Assembly (NCBI GenBank): GCA_965207995.1
Contig: OZ242299.1
Span: forward strand, 2,418,001 to 2,482,000
Length of the DNA: 64,000 nt
Reading direction: 5' to 3'
Origin: DAOUKH01 sp965207995
GTDB taxonomy: Bacteria; Chloroflexota; Dehalococcoidia; SHYB01
Part shown: positions 1-7,215 of the stretch, piece after piece
How positions within the stretch are numbered: position 1 is the first letter of the stretch
How the letters are laid out: every line of letters begins with the position of its first letter
The notes under the pieces: generated by a model
Told to the model about the DNA's origin: nothing
Databases searched by the model: none
The model's input: the letters and a program-made list of their open reading frames with translations, nothing else
Position numbers and translations under genes: made by a program

Positions 1-423
1 GTCGGTCGCGGCGACGTCGCCCATGCGGAAGCCGGTTCGGCTGTCGACGAGCATGTGCGGGGCGCGGGACATGTTCTCCATGCCGCCTGCGGCGACCACC
101 TTGGCGTCGCCGCACTGCACCGCCTGGGCGGCGAGGATGATCGCCTGCATGCCGGAGGCGCAGACCTTGTTGATGGTGAGCGCCGAGGCTGAGTCGGGGA
201 CGCCGGCGCCGATGGCGGCCTGGCGCGCCGGCGCCTGCCCCACGCCGGCGGAGAGCACGTTGCCCATGACGGTGTAGTCGACGTCGCCGGGATCGATCGA
301 AGCGCGCTCCAGGCTCGCCTCGATGGACTTGGCGCCGAGCTCGGTGGCGGGGACGCCGGCGAAGGCGCCGCCAAACTTTCCGATGGGCGTACGTGCGGCT
401 CCGGCGATGACGATCTCTTTCAT
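1..423 (-). CDS. Acetyl-CoA acetyltransferase (thiolase), N-terminal part
   Basis: Condenses two acyl-CoA molecules or thiolytically cleaves 3-ketoacyl-CoA. Reading the minus strand from the ATG at 423 gives 141 codons that run off the left edge. The N-terminus MKEIVIAGAARTPIGKFGGA is typical of thiolase, and the nucleophile cysteine sits at residue 88 in NKVCASGMQA, followed by the conserved AAGGMENMS loop. No stop codon interrupts it. The family is about 390 residues, so roughly a third is present. It is divergent from glyS. It fits the acyl-CoA metabolism genes elsewhere in the window; whether it is biosynthetic or degradative cannot be told. Confidence 0.93.
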   Translation of the reverse strand, partial: MKEIVIAGAARTPIGKFGGAFAGVPATELGAKSIEASLERASIDPGDVDYTVMGNVLSAGVGQAPARQAAIGAGVPDSASALTINKVCASGMQAIILAAQAVQCGDAKVVAAGGMENMSRAPHMLVDSRTGFRMGDVAATD

Positions 424-510
424 GGGGTGGTCTCTCTCTTGGTGGTGTTGCCGAGTCGATTGTAGCCGCTCCGGCGTCCCGGTGTCCCACGGCCCGCGAT
501 TGCCGCCGCC

Positions 511-560
511 TGCTACGATGGATTCCTGAACACGCTCAGCCCGAAGCGTGCCCTCGGAGG
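511..560 (+). promoter_or_regulatory. Extended -10 promoter and Shine-Dalgarno of glyS
   Basis: TGCTACGAT at 511-519 matches an extended -10 (TGnTAnnAT). No good -35 is visible, as expected for extended -10 promoters. GGAGG at 556-560 lies six bases before the TTG at 567 and decides that start. Confidence 0.5.
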
Positions 561-566
561 ACTCCC

Positions 567-1907
567 TTGCCCGACCCTGCCCAACCCGGACCGGTTACGC
601 TTGAGAAACTCGCCTCCCTCGCCAAACGGCGAGGCTTCATCTTCCAGTCGAGCGAGATCTACGGCGGTATGGCCTCGACGTGGGATTACGGCCCGCTGGG
701 GGTGCAGCTCAAGCGCAACGTCAAGGACGCTTGGTGGCAGGCCATGGTGCGCGAGCGCGACGACATCGTCGGGCTCGACGCCGCGATCCTGATGCACCCC
801 AGGGTCTGGGAGGCGTCGGGGCACGTCGCCGGCTTCACCGACCCGCTCGTCGACTGCAAGCAATGCCGCAACCGGTTCCGCGCCGACGACCCCGCGCTGC
901 CTAGCGGGAACGGGGCCCTCTCGTGCCCGAGCTGCGGCTCGTCCGATCTCACCGAGGCGCGGATGTTCAACCTCATGTTCAAGACGCACGTGGGGCCGGT
1001 TGAGGACGACGCCGCGACGGCCTTTTTGCGGCCCGAGACGGCGCAGGGCATCTTCGTCAACTTCGAGAACGTGCGGACGACGACGCGCAAGAAGCTCCCC
1101 TTCGGCATCGCGCAGCAGGGCAAGTCGTTCCGCAACGAGATCACCACCGGCAACTTCATCTTCCGCAGCCGCGAGTTTGAGCAGATGGAGATGGAGTACT
1201 TCGTGAAGCCCGGCGAGGACGAGGAGTGGTTCGAGTATTGGGTCAAGGAGCGCTTCGACTGGTGGACGCGCCACGGAATCAATGCGGAGAAGCTCCGCAT
1301 CCGGCCGCACGACCCCGACGAGCTTTCCCACTACTCGAAGGGAACGTCGGACATCGAGTACGCCTTCCCCTGGGGCTGGGGCGAGCTTGAAGGGATCGCG
1401 AACCGCGGCGCCTTCGACCTGACGCAGCACGGCGAGTACAGCGGGAAGGCGCTCAAGTACTTCGACGACGAGTCGAAGGAGAGTTTTGTTCCCTACGTGA
1501 TCGAGCCGGCATCCGGCGCCGACCGCGGCGTGCTGGCCTTCCTCGCCGATGCCTACGACGAGGAGCAGGACAAGGACGAGGTGCGCGTCGTGCTGCGCTT
1601 CAGCCCGAGCATCGCGCCGGTGAAGGTCGCCGTCCTCCCACTGAGCCGCAAGGAGCCGCTACGCGAGCTGGCCCGCTCCGTCTACGACGACCTCCGGGGC
1701 CGCTGGGACGTGCAATACGACGACGCGCAGTCGATCGGTCGGCGCTACCGCCGCCAGGACGAGATCGGCACGCCGCTCTGCGTCACCGTCGACTTCGACT
1801 CCCTCGACGACCGGCAGGCCACCGTCCGCGAGCGTGACAGCATGGAGCAAGTCCGCCTCCCCATCGCCGACCTCGCCGCCCACCTGAGCGAGCGCTTGGA
1901 CGGATAA
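567..1907 (+). CDS. glyS: Glycyl-tRNA synthetase, homodimeric class II type
   Basis: Charges tRNA-Gly. The 446-residue protein is the single-chain eukaryote/archaeal-like type, not the alpha2beta2 form. A zinc-binding pair is seen as CKQC and CPSC around residues 96-122. Class II motif 2 (FRNEITTGNF) lies near residue 188, motif 3 follows around residues 300-330, and an anticodon-binding domain fills about 350-446. The start is TTG with GGAGG six bases upstream and an extended -10 at 511-519. The last 20 codons have a diverged second copy at 2909-2971, beyond the NYN gene, which suggests a rearrangement at this 3' end. Confidence 0.96.
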   Translation: MPDPAQPGPVTLEKLASLAKRRGFIFQSSEIYGGMASTWDYGPLGVQLKRNVKDAWWQAMVRERDDIVGLDAAILMHPRVWEASGHVAGFTDPLVDCKQCRNRFRADDPALPSGNGALSCPSCGSSDLTEARMFNLMFKTHVGPVEDDAATAFLRPETAQGIFVNFENVRTTTRKKLPFGIAQQGKSFRNEITTGNFIFRSREFEQMEMEYFVKPGEDEEWFEYWVKERFDWWTRHGINAEKLRIRPHDPDELSHYSKGTSDIEYAFPWGWGELEGIANRGAFDLTQHGEYSGKALKYFDDESKESFVPYVIEPASGADRGVLAFLADAYDEEQDKDEVRVVLRFSPSIAPVKVAVLPLSRKEPLRELARSVYDDLRGRWDVQYDDAQSIGRRYRRQDEIGTPLCVTVDFDSLDDRQATVRERDSMEQVRLPIADLAAHLSERLDG

Positions 1908-1908
1908 T

Positions 1909-1958
1909 CCTTAAGCCTCTCTCCTTGTGGGGGAGATTGAGAGAGAGCACCCACCACG
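1909..1958 (-). repeat. Partial copy of dispersed hairpin repeat
   Basis: Directly after the glyS stop. The stretch TTAAGCCTCTCTCC, then GGGGGAGATTGAGAGAG, is the reverse complement of a segment found at 18900-18930 and 33620-33650. It belongs to the intergenic repeat family described at 18143 and may act as a weak glyS terminator. Confidence 0.5.
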
Positions 1959-1962
1959 AGGA

Positions 1963-2784
1963 TCAGGCGCGGCTCCTGATGGCTTCCTTGAACCTATCAC
2001 GCGCGCGGCGCTTTTCCGGCGCGCTCAGGTCCCGGCCTATTCTCTCCCTCGCGGCCGCCAACAGACTCTTGTCGTATTCCGGGGGAATCCACTCGGGGCT
2101 GGTCGACAGCAACTCCGCAACCCGTTTCAGTTCGGCAAGGTCAAGCCTTCCGGCAATCTCGGTGGCGACTTCGTCGAGGGCCTTGCACTCCGTGCCGTCG
2201 TCCACAGCGGTATGGGGCTGATCCGGCCCCGAGCTCCAAGTTGTAACAGGCACAACCGAAAGGACATCCCGAATATCGTCTTTGCTCCATTCGATGGTTG
2301 TGTCCGCTTCTTGCATCAAGAGCCTGGACTGGTTTCCCCTGCTGGGTTCGATTCCTATCAAATGCACCCGAACCCCAAAACTCTGAGCAATTTGCACACC
2401 GACCCTGAGGTCTTCGTCGCCCGACAACAGAACCGCGTCTGAGATGGCATGGTTGCGAGCAAGCTCAATCAGGTCGGTGATGATCAGGGAGTCGACTCCT
2501 TTCTGGCGGCCAGCGCTCACAACGCCCAGTCGTAACTTCACATCGTCGGTGTAAGCCAAGGTTTCTTGTTTTGAGGAGGGTCTTCCGCCCCGCAGACCGT
2601 CGTACCAGTAGATGCGAAGCAAGGGCGCGCCGTTCGCCTGTTGGTTGGCTGTCTCTCTCAGCTTCTCGATGATCTCCTGTTGCCTCAACGTCAGACTCGT
2701 TCTGTCGCGGGCGGAGCCGGTGAGGGCGACGGCTCCTCCCGTGTAAAGGTAACCAGCGTCGACGAAAACAGCAGCGTAGGTCAT
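1963..2784 (-). CDS. NYN (PIN-like) domain nuclease
   Basis: Predicted cytoplasmic RNA-processing or RNA-degrading protein of 273 residues. The N-terminal NYN fold is recognisable from MTYAAVFVDAGYLY (acidic residue at 9), YWYDG near 60, DSLIITDLIELA and LLSGDEDLRVGV, which would place four acidic side chains around a metal. The C-terminal third is charged, helical and not recognised. The ATG at 2784 is chosen because the fold begins there; the frame stays open far upstream but crosses the leader. A short hairpin-rich leader with its own promoter precedes it (2810-2913). It sits between glyS and a glyS 3' remnant, so it looks like an inserted gene. Substrate unknown. Confidence 0.8.
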   Translation of the reverse strand: MTYAAVFVDAGYLYTGGAVALTGSARDRTSLTLRQQEIIEKLRETANQQANGAPLLRIYWYDGLRGGRPSSKQETLAYTDDVKLRLGVVSAGRQKGVDSLIITDLIELARNHAISDAVLLSGDEDLRVGVQIAQSFGVRVHLIGIEPSRGNQSRLLMQEADTTIEWSKDDIRDVLSVVPVTTWSSGPDQPHTAVDDGTECKALDEVATEIAGRLDLAELKRVAELLSTSPEWIPPEYDKSLLAAARERIGRDLSAPEKRRARDRFKEAIRSRA

Positions 2785-2809
2785 GCTCGGCCTCGAGGTG
2801 GGGAAATGT

Positions 2810-2831
2810 AAAAGGGCCCCCGCGGGGGCCC
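2810..2831 (-). terminator. Intrinsic terminator in the NYN leader
   Basis: On the minus strand an 8-bp GC stem (GGGCCCCC/GGGGGCCC with a two-base loop) is followed by TTTTACATTT. It lies 26 bases upstream of the NYN ATG and just downstream of a promoter, so it would end or attenuate a short transcript before the gene. Confidence 0.72.
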
Positions 2832-2880
2832 TCCGTAGCTCGACTATCCAACCCTGTAGTAGACGGGATAGTCCGAGGAA
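2814..2880 (-). ncRNA. Short leader or small RNA upstream of the NYN gene
   Basis: Between the minus-strand promoter (2885-2913) and the terminator lies a transcript of about 65 bases. It contains a perfect 8-bp hairpin, GGACTATC pairing with GATAGTCC-type sequence at 2842-2849 and 2866-2873, with a 16-base loop. This is either an attenuator leader of the NYN gene or an independent small RNA. No known riboswitch class was recognised. Confidence 0.42.
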
Positions 2881-2884
2881 CTTC

Positions 2885-2913
2885 AGCCTACGGCGCTGCT
2901 TGGGATGTGTCAA
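2885..2913 (-). promoter_or_regulatory. Sigma70-type promoter for NYN leader
   Basis: A consensus TTGACA (2913-2908) and TAGGCT (2890-2885), 17 bases apart, on the minus strand. The -35 box overlaps the glyS remnant at 2909-2971. Confidence 0.6.
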
Positions 2914-2971
2914 GGCGCGGATGTCGGTCGCCGACCTCGCCGCCAACCTAGGCAAGCGCCTCCACGAGTAA
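2909..2971 (+). pseudogene. Remnant of a glycyl-tRNA synthetase 3' end
   Basis: The in-frame translation VKARMSVADLAANLGKRLHE followed by TAA aligns with the last residues of glyS (VRLPIADLAAHLSERLDG, then stop) at 1848-1907. A run of 17 bases is identical and the rest diverges. No start or upstream homology is seen, so this is a displaced terminal fragment and not a gene. Confidence 0.65.
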
Positions 2972-3000
2972 GCCAGGCTTGTCCTCCTCCGAGGCCCGTC

Positions 3001-3009
3001 GGCTATACT
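3001..3009 (+). promoter_or_regulatory. -10 element for the 3052 gene
   Basis: GGCTATACT is a near-consensus -10 (TATACT) 43 bases upstream of the ATG at 3052. The -35 region is poor. Confidence 0.4.
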
Positions 3010-3051
3010 AGCGGCGGCTCCTTCCACCAGACCCTTTTCTGCGAGTCTTCC

Positions 3052-3435
3052 ATGCAACGTTTCGCCCCCGAAACCAGAGAGATGGCGATCCTCGAGGCGT
3101 TCCACCAGCGGGCGCGCGAGGCCCGCGCCACGCGGGACTGGAGCGCCGTCGAGGCGATGCTCGATGAGCACGTCGTCGTGCGGACGCAGGAGGGCGAGCG
3201 TCATGGACGGGCGGCGGCGCTCGACCTGGTCCAGCGGATGGCGGAGGAGCGGTCGCGAGTTGCCATCGTGGGGCCGCGGGGAGGTCTGATTTCGGTGCTG
3301 GTGAGCCCGCGCCAAGCGACGCGACGCATTGAGTACGAGCAGACTTACCGGCTGGAGAACGACAAGATCAACGAGATCATCGATCTGGGCCGCACCCCGG
3401 ACCAGGTCTACCGGCAGAGGAGCCAGCCGAACTAG
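3052..3435 (+). CDS. NTF2/SnoaL-like hypothetical protein
   Basis: A 127-residue soluble protein. The pattern of an N-terminal helix with an aromatic-rich AFHQRAREARATRDWSAVEAML segment, a DEHVVVRTQEGERHGRAA turn and a terminal beta-strand region (RIEYEQTYRLENDKINEIIDLG) resembles the NTF2/SnoaL cone fold, often small-molecule binding. No catalytic residues can be assigned. The ATG at 3052 follows a -10 element at 3004-3009; the frame is open further upstream but overlaps the glyS remnant. The PAP2 gene starts 11 bases after its stop, so the two are probably co-transcribed. Confidence 0.6.
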   Translation: MQRFAPETREMAILEAFHQRAREARATRDWSAVEAMLDEHVVVRTQEGERHGRAAALDLVQRMAEERSRVAIVGPRGGLISVLVSPRQATRRIEYEQTYRLENDKINEIIDLGRTPDQVYRQRSQPN

Positions 3436-3445
3436 CCCCGCCCCG

Positions 3446-4189
3446 ATGGACGACGCGGCGCCCCACGTCTCCACCAACCTTCGCCGCCGGGCGCTCGACG
3501 GGGCAGGCGTGGCGGCGATTCTCGGCCTCACCGCCTACTCCACCTACCACGGTGCCACGACCGACCGGTGGGCGTACGACCTTCCCATCAGCGAGTTCCT
3601 GCAACTAGTCGACGTCGGCCCGCTGAGCGGCGTGCTCTTCTGGGTCGGCGCGCGCGGGTTGGCGGGGGTCACGATGGCCGTCGCGGCGATCTGGCTCTGG
3701 CTCAGTGGTCGTCGCGCCGCCGCGGCGTTGATCGCGCTCATGCTGGTGCCGGACGCGATGAACTTCGTCCTGCGGGAGATGATCGACCGTCCGCGGCCCG
3801 GCGTCGACTTGGTGCGCGTCGAGGGCGGGCCGCAGGGGGCCAGCTACCCCAGCGGCACGGCGGTACACGCCATGCTGTTCTACGGCTTCGTGGCCTATCT
3901 GCTGGCGAAGCTCGCGAACCCGGGCCGTTGGCGGCAGGCGGCAATCGCAGTGCTCGTCTTCTGGATCCTGCTGCAGGGGGTCTGGCTGATCAACCATGGA
4001 CGCCATTGGGCCAGCGACGTGGTGGGCGGCTACCTCTACGGCGCGATGTATCTCACGCTGTGGATCAAGCTCTATCCGCCGGCGGCGAGGTGGGATGCCG
4101 CTCACCCGCTTTCGCCGACTGGGCTAGAATCTCGTTTGCGGAGCGCGCTGGCCAAGATTGGCTGCGCATCTGGAGCCGGCAAGGACTGA
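3446..4189 (+). CDS. PAP2-family membrane phosphatase
   Basis: Likely a lipid phosphate or undecaprenyl-pyrophosphate phosphatase in the membrane, 247 residues with about five hydrophobic segments. The three PAP2 signature motifs are in order: REMIDRPRP (KX6RP-like) near residue 108, PSGTAVH (PSGH-like, with Thr-Ala before the His) near 131, and RHWASDVVGG (RX5HX3D-like) near 187. The ATG at 3446 was chosen over an earlier in-frame one because that would overlap the preceding gene by over 100 bases. It is followed closely by the SbcD-like gene. Confidence 0.8.
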   Translation: MDDAAPHVSTNLRRRALDGAGVAAILGLTAYSTYHGATTDRWAYDLPISEFLQLVDVGPLSGVLFWVGARGLAGVTMAVAAIWLWLSGRRAAAALIALMLVPDAMNFVLREMIDRPRPGVDLVRVEGGPQGASYPSGTAVHAMLFYGFVAYLLAKLANPGRWRQAAIAVLVFWILLQGVWLINHGRHWASDVVGGYLYGAMYLTLWIKLYPPAARWDAAHPLSPTGLESRLRSALAKIGCASGAGKD

Positions 4190-4202
4190 GGCCGTAGGGA
4201 CT

Positions 4203-5513
4203 ATGCGAATCGTCCACTTCTCCGACCTGCACATCGGCGTCGAGACCTATGGACGACCGCTCGTGGAAGCGGACCTTGCGGGGCTGCCTGAGTGGTTCGC
4301 GCCCGGCGAGAACCGCGAGCGCTACCTCGGCCAATCGACGCGGCTGGTCGACTTCTTGGCTGCCTTCGACGAGCTGATCGACTACGCCATCGGCAACGAC
4401 GTCGACCTCGTCCTCTTCACCGGCGACGCCTACAAGAACCGCGACCCCAGCCAGACCCACCAGCGCGAGTTCGCCAAGCGGGTACGGCGGCTCGCCGAGG
4501 CGGGCGTGCCCGTCTTCCTTCTAGTCGGCAACCACGATCTCCCCCACACCACGCACCGAGCCAGCGCCGTCGAGATCTTCGACGTGCTCGGCGTGACGAA
4601 GGTGACCACCGCCGAACGCCTCGACGTCTACCGCGTCGAGACGAAGTCGGGGCCGCTTCAAGTATTGGCGCTGCCCTGGATACGGCGGAGCGCGATTCTG
4701 GCGCGGGAGGACGTGCGGAGTCTGCCGTACGAGCAGTTCAAGAAGCTCCTTGAAGACCGCCTCACCGAGGCCGTGATCGACGCGGGGGAGAGACTCGACC
4801 CAGCCGTCCCGTCGGTGCTGGCGGCGCACGTCTCGGTCAGCAGCGCCAAGCCGGGCACCGAGTGCACCATGATGATCGGGCAAGACCACGTCCTGCTCCA
4901 AAGCGACCTCGCCGGCCGGCCGGTGGACTACGTCGCGCTGGGCCACATCCACCGCCGCCAAGAGCTGTCTACGTCGGGACCGCCTCTGGTGTATGCGGGG
5001 AGTCTGCAACGGGTCGACTTCGGTGAGGAGGACCACGAGGCCAAGGGCTTCTACGTCCTCGACCTCGACCCCGCCGCCGAGCTAGGCAATCGCGTGACCG
5101 GCCTCGAGCTGCGCCCGGTGCAGGCGCGCTCCTTCGTCACCATCGACCAGACCGTTGGCGAGGACGACCTCGACCCAACCGCCACCGTGCTCCGCGCTAT
5201 CGGGCGGCACCACGTCCGCGGCGCGATCGTGCGCGTCCGCGTGAAGACCCCGGCCTCGACCGCGGCAATGCTGCGCGAGCGCGACATTCGCCGCGCGCTG
5301 GAGGAGGCCGGGGCGCACACGGTGGCCTCGTTCTCGCGGGAGGTCGAGCGGGAGCAGCGCACGCGCCTCGGGGCGGTGTCGCTGGAAGGCCGCACGCCAA
5401 CCCAAGTCCTCGAGCTCTACCTGCAGACCCGCGAAACGCCGAAAGACCGCGCCGAAAAGCTCACCGCCTACGCCCGCCGCCTCATGGAAGCCCAGGACGA
5501 GGAGCGGGACTAG
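4203..5513 (+). CDS. SbcD/Mre11-like DNA repair exonuclease
   Basis: Calcineurin-like metallophosphoesterase, 436 residues. All nuclease motifs are visible: FSDLHIG (residues 6-12), LFTGDAY (about 78), LVGNHDLPH (about 113), LAAHVSV (about 205) and LGHIHRRQ (about 245). A capping domain and helical C-terminus follow. In SbcCD the partner ATPase SbcC loads DNA ends, but no sbcC lies next to this gene. The ATG at 4203 opens directly into the first motif. The 3' end overlaps the convergent HepT-like gene by four bases. Confidence 0.85.
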   Translation: MRIVHFSDLHIGVETYGRPLVEADLAGLPEWFAPGENRERYLGQSTRLVDFLAAFDELIDYAIGNDVDLVLFTGDAYKNRDPSQTHQREFAKRVRRLAEAGVPVFLLVGNHDLPHTTHRASAVEIFDVLGVTKVTTAERLDVYRVETKSGPLQVLALPWIRRSAILAREDVRSLPYEQFKKLLEDRLTEAVIDAGERLDPAVPSVLAAHVSVSSAKPGTECTMMIGQDHVLLQSDLAGRPVDYVALGHIHRRQELSTSGPPLVYAGSLQRVDFGEEDHEAKGFYVLDLDPAAELGNRVTGLELRPVQARSFVTIDQTVGEDDLDPTATVLRAIGRHHVRGAIVRVRVKTPASTAAMLRERDIRRALEEAGAHTVASFSREVEREQRTRLGAVSLEGRTPTQVLELYLQTRETPKDRAEKLTAYARRLMEAQDEERD

Positions 5514-5848
5514 TCGGGTGACACGATCCGCTCAAGCTGCTCAACTAGAGTCGGCAGGTCTTGTTGCGCGGTCTGCCAGACGATATCGAGGTTGATGCTG
5601 AAGTACGCATGAATGAGCCGGTTTCGCATGGCGACGATCCTCTGCCAAGGGATGTCCGCCAATTCCGCCCGAGTAGATTCGGTGATGCCGGCCGCGGCCT
5701 CACCAACGATCTCGATGTCTTTGACCAGCGATAGGACGAGCTGGCGGTCCGTCTCCAGATCTTCACGGACTCGCCCATGCGCAAAAGACACGGCCTCGCG
5801 GGCCGCGTCGAGCATGTGACGCAAGCGGATTTCGTCATTCCTGAACAT
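5510..5848 (-). CDS. hepT: HepT-like (DUF86) RNase toxin
   Basis: All-helical HEPN-fold protein of 112 residues. The HEPN RNase motif RNRLIHAYF (R-X4-H-X-Y) is intact near residues 77-84. In MntA/HepT modules the nucleotidyltransferase antitoxin AMPylates the tyrosine of this motif to silence the RNase. The start overlaps the end of the antitoxin gene by 14 bases, the usual arrangement. It could equally be described as an uncharacterised DUF86 protein; the pairing makes the TA reading likely. Confidence 0.85.
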   Translation of the reverse strand: MFRNDEIRLRHMLDAAREAVSFAHGRVREDLETDRQLVLSLVKDIEIVGEAAAGITESTRAELADIPWQRIVAMRNRLIHAYFSINLDIVWQTAQQDLPTLVEQLERIVSPD

Positions 5849-6140
5849 ATTGAACTTCGGCCTCGTCCAACACAGCTTGCCTGAAGTAGCGGCTTAGGTC
5901 TTCGGGTGTGCGCAGGTCGACTCTGCGTCCCGAGAACAACTCCGACAACGCCAGCTCCATGCCGGCGACGCCGAAGAGACCGGGAATCCGGTCCGGCTGA
6001 AACTCGACGAGGACGTCTACATCGCTCTCAGGCCCAAAGTCTTCCCCCAGCGCCGAGCCGAAAACGGCGAGCCGCTTGATCCCGTGCTGCCGGCAGAAAG
6101 CGGCAAGCGCATCCTTGGACACCGATACCTGCGGGTTCAT
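5835..6140 (-). CDS. mntA: MntA-like minimal nucleotidyltransferase antitoxin
   Basis: A 101-residue minimal nucleotidyltransferase. The GSX10DXD catalytic signature is complete: GSALGEDFGPESDVDVLVEF near residues 28-47, with a third acidic residue in RRVDLRT. It would transfer AMP to the neighbouring HepT. The two genes form one overlapping transcription unit on the minus strand. Confidence 0.85.
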   Translation of the reverse strand: MNPQVSVSKDALAAFCRQHGIKRLAVFGSALGEDFGPESDVDVLVEFQPDRIPGLFGVAGMELALSELFSGRRVDLRTPEDLSRYFRQAVLDEAEVQYVQE

Positions 6141-6219
6141 TGCTCTTGGTCCTCCACCCGGCGTTTACCGCCGCGGCGAACTCGGTGTTCTTCTAGCTAG
6201 CGCCTTCTCCACGTCGGTG

Positions 6220-7122
6220 TCAAGCCTTGAGCAGGTCCGGGTACCGCACCTCGATGACGCGGCGCAGGCCGTCCTTCCAATGCACCTTGGTGCGGCCCAA
6301 AACCTCGTGCATGTAGGTCACGTCGGGCCAGAGGGGCGTATACGCCTCGTCGGTGTACTCGATGATCGGCTCCTTGTCGATGAGCCCGCCCATGTAGGCG
6401 CAATACTCCTCGGCGCTCGTCGTCTCGCTGCCGGCCCAGTTGACGATGAGGGGCGGCGTGCTCGCCAGCTCTAGGGCCTTAATGCCGAGCTCGATCTGAT
6501 CGTCCTCGTGAATGGGGTTGAAGTAATTCGGCTTGTCGGGATGGAGCTTGATGGGCCGGCCCTCGACGAGGGCGTCGAGCCGGCTGACGGGAGCGCCGCC
6601 CTCGGGGCCGTAGGCGGAGCAGATGCGGATCATCGTGGTGGGAATGTCCCACTCACGGGAGGCGTAGAGGACAACGGCCTCGGCGGCGATCTTGGAGAGG
6701 CTGTAGATATGCGTATGGATGCCGGGCGGGTCGGACTCCTTCAACGGACGGTGCCCCTGATAGTGGTACTGCGAGCCCGTCGAGCAGTGGAGAAAGCCCT
6801 TCACCCGGCGGCAGTGCTTCATCAGCCGGCCCGTCGCCTGCGCGTTGACCTCGAAGGTGTACCGCCAGTCGCGCTCGGCCTCCTCGCCGACCAGCGCCCC
6901 CGCGTGCCAGACGTAGGTGAAGTCCTCTGGCACGCCGTCGAAGCTCTCCGACAGGTCGCGCTTGATCGGCGTGATGGCGTGTGCTTTGAGTCGCTCTGCG
7001 TCGGCGGGGTTCGAGAAGCGCGCCATGGCCCAGACCTCGTTGCGCTTGGCAAGCTCGCGGGCGATGGGAAAGGCGACGCGGCCCGCGCCGCCGGTGACCA
7101 GAATCTTCTCTCCTGAGATCAT
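6220..7122 (-). CDS. NAD-dependent epimerase/dehydratase (extended SDR)
   Basis: A 300-residue Rossmann protein. The nucleotide site is VTGGAGRVAFPIA near residue 9 (GXXGXXX variant ending in A), and the catalytic Ser/Tyr/Lys set is HCSTGSQY and IYSLSKIAAE near residues 113-144. The substrate is unknown: the sequence lacks a clear sugar-nucleotide signature. The ATG at 7122 has GGGAGG upstream. Its -10 (TATCAT, minus strand at 7182-7177) overlaps the -10 of the divergent flavoenzyme gene, so the two may be co-controlled. Confidence 0.8.
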   Translation of the reverse strand: MISGEKILVTGGAGRVAFPIARELAKRNEVWAMARFSNPADAERLKAHAITPIKRDLSESFDGVPEDFTYVWHAGALVGEEAERDWRYTFEVNAQATGRLMKHCRRVKGFLHCSTGSQYHYQGHRPLKESDPPGIHTHIYSLSKIAAEAVVLYASREWDIPTTMIRICSAYGPEGGAPVSRLDALVEGRPIKLHPDKPNYFNPIHEDDQIELGIKALELASTPPLIVNWAGSETTSAEEYCAYMGGLIDKEPIIEYTDEAYTPLWPDVTYMHEVLGRTKVHWKDGLRRVIEVRYPDLLKA

Positions 7123-7171
7123 GCGGCCCCTCCCTGCTCGCTGCCGGTTCGCGTCGGCCTTCCGGCGTCCT

Positions 7172-7182
7172 TGGTATGATAG
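7172..7182. promoter_or_regulatory. Overlapping divergent -10 elements
   Basis: TGGTATGAT (7172-7180, plus strand) and GGCTATCAT (minus strand, -10 core 7182-7177) share the same bases between the epimerase at 7122 and the gene at 7216. Confidence 0.4.
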
Positions 7183-7215
7183 CCGCGCTTCGAGTAGACC
7201 TACGGAGAAACAACG

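Noticed and set aside
2814..2900. tRNA or known riboswitch upstream of the NYN gene
   Set aside because: No T-loop or acceptor stem, and no motif of a known riboswitch; only hairpins and a terminator are seen.
5510..6140. A phage or defence island around MntA/HepT
   Set aside because: Only the two-gene module is present; flanking genes are housekeeping and no integrase, transposase or further defence gene is visible.
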